This document shows, piece after piece, positions 1 to 5,323 of a stretch of 7,401 nucleotides of DNA. The position numbers and the translations under genes were made by a program. The stretch covers positions 1 through 7,401 of the forward strand of contig DMHA01000253.1 in NCBI GenBank assembly GCA_003449615.1, given 5' to 3'. Under the pieces are notes generated by a model, which was given only the letters and a program-made list of their open reading frames with translations, was not told the DNA's origin and searched no databases. Position 1 is the first letter of the stretch, and every line of letters starts with the position of its first letter. This DNA is from Flavobacterium sp. (GTDB lineage Bacteria > Bacteroidota > Bacteroidia > Flavobacteriales > Flavobacteriaceae).

Positions 1-272
1 TGCCCGTAACAGGACAAACTTTGCCCCTAATAAGTAGCGGAGGAAGTTCCATTTGGATGACTTGCATTGCTCTGGGAATCATTATCAATGTAACCAAAAA
101 AGAAGAAGAAATTGCCCAAGAATTAAGCGATAAAGCAAAACGTGAAGCGGCTTTACAAAAACTGATCGACAAACAATTAGAGGAAGAAAATGAGGCTGAA
201 ATGGCTGCCGAAGAAAATTATTCTATCGAAGATAATGCAAGAAATCCAATGAATGCGGTTCTGAATAAATAA
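1..272 (+). CDS. ftsW: Lipid II polymerase FtsW, C-terminal fragment (5' end outside window)
   Basis: FtsW is the SEDS-family, multi-pass inner-membrane glycosyltransferase that polymerises lipid II at the septum together with its cognate class B PBP. The gene enters from the left edge; the first whole codon is at position 3 and 89 residues are visible before the TAA at 270-272. The fragment opens with [16 protein letters not shown], matching the conserved TG-x-TLP-x-x-S-x-GGSS segment near the end of SEDS proteins, then one hydrophobic helix ([14 protein letters not shown]). After it comes a cytoplasmic tail of roughly 55 residues rich in Glu, Lys and Ala ([20 protein letters not shown] and onward), probably helical. 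An in-frame TTG at 21 is internal, not a start. RodA is the alternative SEDS paralogue, but murG directly downstream favours FtsW. The gap to the murG ATG is 34 nt. Confidence 0.93.
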   Translation, partial: PVTGQTLPLISSGGSSIWMTCIALGIIINVTKKEEEIAQELSDKAKREAALQKLIDKQLEEENEAEMAAEENYSIEDNARNPMNAVLNK

Positions 273-299
273 GAACTTGTTTGGTTCAATTAAATTATT

Positions 300-306
300 A
301 GGAAAA
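300..306 (+). promoter_or_regulatory. Possible weak ribosome binding site of murG
   Basis: AGG at 300-302 is followed by four A residues and then the ATG at 307. The short purine-rich stretch would sit close to the start codon. Bacteroidota generally rely little on Shine-Dalgarno pairing, so this is only weak support; its main value is favouring 307 over the upstream in-frame TTG at 277. Confidence 0.3.
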
Positions 307-1422
307 ATGAAAAAATTAAAATTCATATTAAGTGGCGGCGGAACTGGTGGACATATCTACCCAGCCGTTGCGATTGCCAATGAACTAAAATCTCGTTTCC
401 CTGATGCCGAATTTCTTTTTGTTGGAGCAAAAGACAAAATGGAAATGCAAAAAGTGCCTCAAGCTGGATACAAAATCAAAGGCCTTTGGATTGCAGGTTT
501 ACAACGAAAACTGACGTTACAAAACGCTATGTTTCCACTCAAATTAATTGATAGTTTGTGGAAATCTCGAAAAATAATTAAGGATTTCAAGCCCAATGTA
601 GTCATCGGGACTGGTGGTTTTGCCTCTGGTCCGCTATTGCAAATGGCCAATATGATGCAAATTCCAACCCTAATTCAGGAACAAAATTCATATCCTGGAA
701 TTACCAATAAATTATTGAGCAAAAAAGCCAATAAAATTTGTGTGGCTTATGAAAATTTGGAACAGTTTTTTCCAAAAGAAAAAATGATTCTGACAGGAAA
801 TCCTGTTCGTCAGGATTTAATAGACATCGAAAGTAAAAAAGCAGAAGCCATTCAATATTTCAATTTAGATGCCAATAAAAAAACATTGTTGGTTCTTGGA
901 GGAAGCCTTGGAGCAAGAAGACTCAACCAATTAATCGAAAAGGAGTTAAAAAATTTCGCCAATTTAGAAGTACAAATCATCTGGCAATGCGGAAAGTTTT
1001 ATTTTGAGGATTATAAAAAATACAATTCAGACAAACTCATAACTCATAACGCTCAACTCATAACTGTGCTTGCTTTTATTGAAAGAATGGATTTGGTTTA
1101 TGCAGCTGCTGATATTATAATTTCTCGTGCTGGAGCATCATCCGTTTCGGAATTGTGCATTGTAGGGAAACCGGTAATTTTTATCCCGTCTCCAAATGTG
1201 GCTGAAGATCATCAAACCAAAAATGCCAAATCAATTGTCGATAAAAAAGGAGCTTTGATGATTAGAGAATCCGAACTGGATTCACAATTCAGTCTAGTTT
1301 TTGAGGCTTTACTGAAAGACATTGGGAAACAAGAGCAATTGAGTAAAAACATCAAACAATTGGCTTTGCCAAACGCAACAAAACAGATTGTGGATGAAAT
1401 CGTTTCTTTAATTAAAAATTAA
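307..1422 (+). CDS. murG: UDP-N-acetylglucosamine:lipid I N-acetylglucosaminyl transferase MurG
   Basis: MurG is a GT-B (family GT28) peripheral membrane enzyme on the cytoplasmic face. It adds GlcNAc to lipid I to make lipid II, the substrate of FtsW. The protein is 371 residues, a normal length. Visible motifs are the glycine loop GGGTGGH at 10-16, the second loop [14 protein letters not shown] ending at Arg168, GGSLGAR with Ser200, and [10 protein letters not shown] ending at Glu282, followed by the [14 protein letters not shown] signature. Arg168, Ser200 and Glu282 correspond, from memory, to E. coli R164, S192 and E269, which bind UDP-GlcNAc. The ATG at 307 is chosen because the protein then begins [15 protein letters not shown], as in relatives; a TTG at 277 would add ten unconserved residues. 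Odd point: residues 244-253 ([10 protein letters not shown]) are encoded by a 7-bp tandem array. The stop codon lies in another heptamer array shared with the intergenic spacer. Confidence 0.97.
   Translation: MKKLKFILSGGGTGGHIYPAVAIANELKSRFPDAEFLFVGAKDKMEMQKVPQAGYKIKGLWIAGLQRKLTLQNAMFPLKLIDSLWKSRKIIKDFKPNVVIGTGGFASGPLLQMANMMQIPTLIQEQNSYPGITNKLLSKKANKICVAYENLEQFFPKEKMILTGNPVRQDLIDIESKKAEAIQYFNLDANKKTLLVLGGSLGARRLNQLIEKELKNFANLEVQIIWQCGKFYFEDYKKYNSDKLITHNAQLITVLAFIERMDLVYAAADIIISRAGASSVSELCIVGKPVIFIPSPNVAEDHQTKNAKSIVDKKGALMIRESELDSQFSLVFEALLKDIGKQEQLSKNIKQLALPNATKQIVDEIVSLIKN
1034..1061 (+). repeat. Heptamer tandem array inside murG
   Basis: Four consecutive 7-bp units: AACTCAT (1034-1040), AACTCAT (1041-1047), AACGCTC (1048-1054) and AACTCAT (1055-1061), with a further AACT following. 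Three of the four units are identical. The reading frame stays open and gives MurG residues 244-253, [10 protein letters not shown], in which the LIT encoded by the repeat appears twice. AACTCAT read as CATAACT differs by one base from the CATAATT unit of the array before murC, so the arrays look related. Confidence 0.8.
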
Positions 1423-1438
1423 AAATTACGAATTAAAA
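1411..1438 (+). repeat. Left heptamer array at the murG / DUF4345 junction
   Basis: Four consecutive 7-bp units with no gaps: ATTAAAA (1411-1417), ATTAAAA (1418-1424), ATTACGA (1425-1431) and ATTAAAA (1432-1438). The first units encode the last residues and stop codon of MurG (Ile-Lys-Asn-stop at 1411-1422). The last unit ends exactly one base before the ATG of the next gene. The array also forms the left arm of an inverted repeat with 1835-1858. Confidence 0.85.
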
Positions 1439-1849
1439 ATGAAAATCAGTATACTCAAAGTTAAAAATATGCATTTGGGATTAACTTCCTTAACGGTAAT
1501 CGGAGTTGGATTATCTTATGGAATTAGTCCAAATAAAGTTTTACCATTTTTCTTTGACTTTAAAGTAGAAAGTGTTGATTTGAATAATGTTTTTAGAGCA
1601 ATAATGGGATTGTATATCGGTTTGGCAATATACTGGTTAATTGGAATTTTTAAACCAGAACATTGGTGGAATGCAACATTAATAAGTAGTATTTTTATGG
1701 GCGGGTTGGCTTTTGGTAGAATAATTAGTATCCTAATTGATGGAATTCCATCAGCTCCATTTTCAATAGGATCTGCCTTAGAAATTTCATATATGATTTT
1801 GGGAGTATTTAATTTAACAACACAAAAATTTTTAATTTTTAATTCATAA
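1439..1849 (+). CDS. Small four-helix membrane protein, DUF4345-like, function unknown
   Basis: I recognise this 136-residue protein as resembling the DUF4345 family of small membrane proteins, whose function is unknown; this is by pattern, not by search. Four hydrophobic segments are visible at about residues 12-30, 52-71, 78-101 and 106-126. Family-like features are FRAIMGLYIGLA (52-63), GR at 93-94 followed by a hydrophobic run, DGIPS (101-105) and Glu115 in the last helix. The ATG at 1439 directly follows a heptamer array; an ATG at 1469 (Met11) would also give a complete protein and may be the true start. The final residues (FLIFNS) and the stop are encoded by the downstream array. GC is about 29% by hand count, against about 38% in the first 180 bases around the murG start and 34% in a similar murC stretch. 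It is not a standard dcw gene, so a late insertion is likely, and a direct role in division should not be assumed. Confidence 0.75.
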   Translation: MKISILKVKNMHLGLTSLTVIGVGLSYGISPNKVLPFFFDFKVESVDLNNVFRAIMGLYIGLAIYWLIGIFKPEHWWNATLISSIFMGGLAFGRIISILIDGIPSAPFSIGSALEISYMILGVFNLTTQKFLIFNS

Positions 1850-1863
1850 TTTTTAATTCATAA
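1829..1863 (+). repeat. Right heptamer array at the DUF4345 / murC junction
   Basis: Five contiguous 7-bp units: TTTTTAA (1829-1835), TTTTTAA (1836-1842), TTCATAA (1843-1849), TTTTTAA (1850-1856) and TTCATAA (1857-1863). The last four form an exact tandem duplication of a 14-mer (1836-1849 and 1850-1863). The first TTCATAA carries the stop codon of the DUF4345-type gene; the second ends immediately before the murC ATG. TTTTTAA is the reverse complement of a rotation of the left-array unit, so the two arrays are inverted relatives. The array occupies the whole region where a murC ribosome binding site would be, and contains no Shine-Dalgarno sequence. Confidence 0.88.
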
Positions 1864-3213
1864 ATGAATCTAAATCAAATACATAACGTCTATTTTATAG
1901 GAATCGGAGGAATTGGGATGAGTGCTTTGGCACGCTATTTCAAAGCCATTGGAAAAAATGTGTCTGGTTATGACAAAACCGAAACTGAACTAACCAAAGA
2001 CTTAGAGCAAATTGGAATTGACATTCATTTTGAAGACAGAATCGATTTAATTCCTGCGGATTATTATCAAGAAAACACCTTGGTCATTATCACTCCTGCT
2101 GTTCCAAAAACACATTCGCAATGGAATTATTTTGTAGAAAGAAATTATGAATTAAAGAAAAGAGCCGAAGTTTTGGGAATTATAACCAAAGACACTTTCT
2201 GTTTTGCTGTGGCTGGAACTCACGGAAAAACCACAACTTCGAGTATTTTAGGACACATTTTATTCGAAAGTGGAGCAGATGTAACGGCTTTTGTTGGAGG
2301 CATTGTAGAAAATTACAATTCAAATTTAATTGGAAACGGCAAAACAATTACAGTGGTCGAAGCAGACGAGTTCGATCGTTCCTTTTTGCATTTACACCCT
2401 GATATTGCTTGCGTGACATCAATGGATGCCGATCATTTGGATATTTATGGCGACAAAGAATCGATAGAAGAATCATTCATAGAATTTGCTGATAAAGTAG
2501 AAGACAAAACCAAACTTTTCATCACAAAAGATTTGCCAATAAAAGGAGTTAGATGTTCCATAAATGAAAATACTGATTTTACTGCTTTCAACATTAGAAT
2601 AGTCAACAGTCAATATGTTTTTGATGTAAAAACACCCACCGAAATTTTAGAAAATATAAGATTCAGTTTGCCTGGAAAACACAATCTGATGAATGCTTTA
2701 ATGGCATTGGCAATGGCAAAAACTTATGGGGTTTCGACTGAAGCTATTGTGAGTGCTTTAGATTCTTTCAAAGGAATAAAGCGCCGATTTTCGTATCAAA
2801 TAAAAACCGAAAAATTAGTTTACATAGATGATTATGCACACCATCCAACCGAGATAAATGCAGTTCATCAGGCCGTTAGAGAATTGTATCCAAACCAAAA
2901 AGTTTTGGCAATTTTTCAACCCCATTTGTTTAGCAGAACTAAAGATTTTGCCGATGATTTTGCCAAAAGTTTAGCTGCTTTTGACGAAATAATTTTATTA
3001 GATATTTATCCCGCAAGAGAATTGCCAATGGAAGGCATTACTTCGAGTTGGTTATTGGATAAAATAGAAAATTCTAACAAGAAATTAGTTGTAAAACAGG
3101 AATTAATTCAGTCGATTTTGGGCAGTGATGCAACCGTTTTTGTAACAATTGGTGCGGGCGATATTGGCGAAATGGTATCAACAATTAAAAAAGCATTAAA
3201 TGAAACTCTTTAA
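1864..3213 (+). CDS. murC: UDP-N-acetylmuramate--L-alanine ligase MurC
   Basis: MurC is the cytoplasmic ATP-dependent ligase that joins L-alanine to UDP-MurNAc, the first step of stem peptide assembly. The 449-residue protein has the three Mur-ligase domains. The N-terminal Rossmann UDP-binding domain carries GIGGIGMSALARY at 13-25. The central ATPase domain has the P-loop AGTHGKTTT at 117-125 and the VEADEFDRSF segment at 165-174, which supplies acidic metal-ligand residues. The C-terminal domain has AHHPTE at 325-330, QPHLFSRT at 352-359 and a closing GAGDIGEM. The HHPTE and QPHLFSRT signatures favour MurC over the Mpl recycling ligase, and dcw context agrees. The ATG at 1864 is the natural start because GIGG falls at the usual distance; it abuts the heptamer array with no spacer. 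The 3' end overlaps ftsQ by 14 nt in another frame. Confidence 0.97.
   Translation: MNLNQIHNVYFIGIGGIGMSALARYFKAIGKNVSGYDKTETELTKDLEQIGIDIHFEDRIDLIPADYYQENTLVIITPAVPKTHSQWNYFVERNYELKKRAEVLGIITKDTFCFAVAGTHGKTTTSSILGHILFESGADVTAFVGGIVENYNSNLIGNGKTITVVEADEFDRSFLHLHPDIACVTSMDADHLDIYGDKESIEESFIEFADKVEDKTKLFITKDLPIKGVRCSINENTDFTAFNIRIVNSQYVFDVKTPTEILENIRFSLPGKHNLMNALMALAMAKTYGVSTEAIVSALDSFKGIKRRFSYQIKTEKLVYIDDYAHHPTEINAVHQAVRELYPNQKVLAIFQPHLFSRTKDFADDFAKSLAAFDEIILLDIYPARELPMEGITSSWLLDKIENSNKKLVVKQELIQSILGSDATVFVTIGAGDIGEMVSTIKKALNETL
3200..3213 (+). other. murC-ftsQ overlap, probable translational coupling
   Basis: The ftsQ ATG at 3200 lies 14 nt before the end of murC, whose last codons read Asn-Glu-Thr-Leu-stop, in a different frame. 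No Shine-Dalgarno sequence precedes the ftsQ start (upstream bases are AAAAAAGCATTAA), so ribosomes terminating on murC are the likely source of ftsQ initiation. The coupling is inferred from layout. Confidence 0.6.
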
Positions 3214-3925
3214 CTGGACCAATATTCGATTAATACTGATGTTTTCATTGGTGATTTTTTTGTATTCATTTACATCAAAACGAAATATTAACCGAAAATT
3301 GACAAAATCGGTAGTTGTTTTTGTAGGAGATGACGCACCATATATTAAACCTGAAACGGTTAATAAATTGTTAATAGAAAATAATAAAGACGCTAAAAGT
3401 ATAGGTAAAGATAAATTAGATTTGAACAGATTGGAAAAAAGGCTGAATTCGCACGAAATGATAGAAAAATCTGACGTGTTTGTCAGCGTTGATGGAGTAA
3501 TGAAAGCAGTAGTGAAACAAAAAACTCCAGTGGCCAGAATTTTTGATGGAAATTATTCTTTCTACATTGATTATAAAGGAAATAGAATGCCTTTGTCGGC
3601 AAATTATACCGCTAGAGTTCCACTTGTTTCGGGGGTAATAAATAAAAAAAACAGCGAAAAATTAGCCGAATTATTCCGCATAATTTATGACGATGAGTTT
3701 TTAAAAAAAAACATCATTGGTGTTCAGATTATGCCGAACGGAAGCTTAAAAATGTTGAACAGAAATTATAATTATCAAATAGATTTTGGCGGAACAGTAA
3801 GAATGAACGCTAAATTCAATAATTATAAAGTTTTTTTTCAAAAAGCGGTTTTAGACAGTTCGTTATACAAATACAAAACCATCGACTTGCGATTTGCACA
3901 GCAAGTGGTTTGTACTAAAAAATAG
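3200..3925 (+). CDS. ftsQ: Cell division protein FtsQ, Bacteroidota type
   Basis: FtsQ is a bitopic inner-membrane protein that links early cytoplasmic divisome parts with the septal synthases through its periplasmic domains. The 241-residue protein has a short cytoplasmic N-terminus (MKLFNWTNIR), one membrane helix at about 9-24, and a periplasmic remainder. Residues of about 37-115 fit a POTRA domain: a VVFVGDDAPYIKPETVNKLL stretch, then LDLNRLEKRLNSHEMIEKSD, then a strand ending in VKQKTPVARIFDG, the usual link to the beta domain. The rest (about 116-241) fits the FtsQ beta domain, with SFYIDYKGNRMPLS resembling the 'y.iD..G..l' motif of the family. Primary sequence is divergent, so part of the call rests on position between murC and ftsA. 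Several homopolymer runs (nine A at 3713-3721, eight T at 3831-3838) are present but the frame is intact. Confidence 0.9.
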   Translation: MKLFNWTNIRLILMFSLVIFLYSFTSKRNINRKLTKSVVVFVGDDAPYIKPETVNKLLIENNKDAKSIGKDKLDLNRLEKRLNSHEMIEKSDVFVSVDGVMKAVVKQKTPVARIFDGNYSFYIDYKGNRMPLSANYTARVPLVSGVINKKNSEKLAELFRIIYDDEFLKKNIIGVQIMPNGSLKMLNRNYNYQIDFGGTVRMNAKFNNYKVFFQKAVLDSSLYKYKTIDLRFAQQVVCTKK

Positions 3926-3928
3926 AAA

Positions 3929-5293
3929 ATGGAAAAAGAGAATATTGCAGTAGGTCTAGATATTGGCACAACAAAAATTGTTGCGATGATAGGCAAGAAA
4001 AATGAGTACGGAAAACTAGAAATTTTGGGTGTTGGAAAATCCAAAAGTCTAGGTGTGGCTAGGGGCGTGGTAAATAATATTACCCAAACCATTCAGTCCA
4101 TTCAGCAAGCGGTTCTAGAAGCAGAAAACAAATCGGGATACAAAATAAAAAATGTGGTTGTAGGAATTGCTGGCCAACATATTCGTAGTATTCAACACAG
4201 TGATTATATCATTAGAAAAAATTCTGATGAAGTAATTGACGAAAATGACCTTCATCTCTTGACAGACCAAGTCAATAAATTGGCGATGTTGCCCGGAGAA
4301 GAAATTATCCACGTTTTGCCTCAAGAATATAAAATTGACGGACAATCTGACATCAAAGAACCCATTGGAATGTATGGAGGACGATTAGAATCGAGTTTTC
4401 ACGTCGTAGTAGGACAAGCTTCTTCTATTCGCAATGTTGCAAGATGCGTACAAAGTGCCAACATTGAACTCTCTGGTCTAACCTTAGAACCATTGGCTTC
4501 GGCAAATGCAGTTTTAAGTCAAGAAGAAAAAGAGGCAGGTGTTGCCTTAATTGATATTGGAGGAGGAACAACAGATTTGGCTGTTTTCAAAGACGGAATT
4601 ATTCGCCATACAGCCGTAATCCCTTTTGGTGGAAATGTAATTACCGATGACATCAAAGAAGGTTGTTCAATAATAGAAAAACAAGCCGAATTATTGAAAG
4701 TGAAATTTGGATCCGCTTGGCCAGGAGAAAATAAAGACAATGAAATTGTTTCAATTCCAGGTTTAAGAGGAAGAGAGCCTAAAGAGATTTCGCTAAAGAA
4801 TTTGTCCAAAATAATTCACGCCCGTGTTGTAGAAATTATCGAACATGTTTTCTCGGAAATAAAAGATTATGGCCACGAAGATCCACGAAAAAAATTAATT
4901 GCAGGAATAGTTTTGACTGGTGGTGGTGCCCAATTGCAACACATCAAACAATTAGTGGAATACATCACTGGGATGGATACAAGAATTGGTTATCCAAACG
5001 AGCATTTGGCTGGAAATTCAGACGAAGAAATATCCTGTCCGCTGTATGCAACTGTGGTTGGATTAGTGATGAATAGCATTGAAAACAAAACTCAAAGTGC
5101 CGTTAGATTAGAAAAAATATTTGAACCGAAAATAGTTAGACCACCAATATTTGAAACAAAAGATGAGGAGTTAATTAATAACGATAGTCAAAAAACAGGA
5201 CCTCCAGCAGTAACTACTTCAAGCAAAAGAAACTTTTTTGACCTAAGTGGTTATTTAGGAAAAATCAAAGAATTTTTAGATAATGCAGAATAA
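3929..5293 (+). CDS. ftsA: Cell division protein FtsA
   Basis: FtsA is the actin-like ATPase that anchors FtsZ filaments to the membrane and recruits later divisome proteins. It has 454 residues. Actin-fold signatures are the phosphate 1 loop GLDIGTTKI (9-17), phosphate 2 loop ALIDIGGGTTDLAVF (206-220) and the adenosine motif VLTGGGA (328-334). The stretch between about 84 and 165, containing VVVGIAGQHIRS and HVLPQEYKIDG, is the FtsA-specific 1C subdomain, which separates it from MreB and DnaK. The last 19 residues (FFDLSGYLGKIKEFLDNAE), preceded by basic SSKR, form the amphipathic membrane-targeting helix, joined by a Pro/Thr-containing linker. The ATG is 3 nt after the ftsQ stop, so the two are probably coupled. 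A 30-nt AT-rich gap separates it from ftsZ. Confidence 0.97.
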   Translation: MEKENIAVGLDIGTTKIVAMIGKKNEYGKLEILGVGKSKSLGVARGVVNNITQTIQSIQQAVLEAENKSGYKIKNVVVGIAGQHIRSIQHSDYIIRKNSDEVIDENDLHLLTDQVNKLAMLPGEEIIHVLPQEYKIDGQSDIKEPIGMYGGRLESSFHVVVGQASSIRNVARCVQSANIELSGLTLEPLASANAVLSQEEKEAGVALIDIGGGTTDLAVFKDGIIRHTAVIPFGGNVITDDIKEGCSIIEKQAELLKVKFGSAWPGENKDNEIVSIPGLRGREPKEISLKNLSKIIHARVVEIIEHVFSEIKDYGHEDPRKKLIAGIVLTGGGAQLQHIKQLVEYITGMDTRIGYPNEHLAGNSDEEISCPLYATVVGLVMNSIENKTQSAVRLEKIFEPKIVRPPIFETKDEELINNDSQKTGPPAVTTSSKRNFFDLSGYLGKIKEFLDNAE

Positions 5294-5323
5294 AAATATA
5301 ATAGTAATAAAATAAAACCATTA

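Noticed and set aside
273..287. GAAC...GTTC hairpin between ftsW and murG
   Set aside because: Only 4 bp of stem and no T-run follow, so neither a terminator nor a convincing regulatory structure.
277..306. TTG at 277 as the murG start
   Set aside because: It would add ten residues ([10 protein letters not shown]) before the [15 protein letters not shown] start typical of MurG. The ATG at 307 has a purine-rich AGG just upstream.
459..650. Minus-strand open frame within murG, and similar minus-strand frames within ftsQ, ftsA and ftsZ (for example 4115-4345, 4519-4809, 5959-6291, 7086-7328)
   Set aside because: All lie opposite strongly recognised coding sequence, their products match nothing I know, and none has its own promoter or conserved feature. 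They are shadows of the + strand genes.
1439..1849. DUF4345-type gene as a new divisome component
   Set aside because: Position in the cluster alone suggests it, but the flanking repeats and composition fit a later insertion better, and nothing in the sequence ties it to division.
3417..3425. TAGATTTG resembling the Bacteroidota -7 element (TAnnTTTG) inside ftsQ
   Set aside because: No matching TTG element about 19-21 bp upstream, and the position within a coupled gene makes a chance match in AT-rich DNA most likely.
3713..3838. Homopolymer runs in ftsQ (A9 and T8) as programmed slippage sites or sequencing frameshifts
   Set aside because: The frame reads through into a normal-length FtsQ that ends 3 nt before ftsA, so neither slippage nor an error needs to be invoked.
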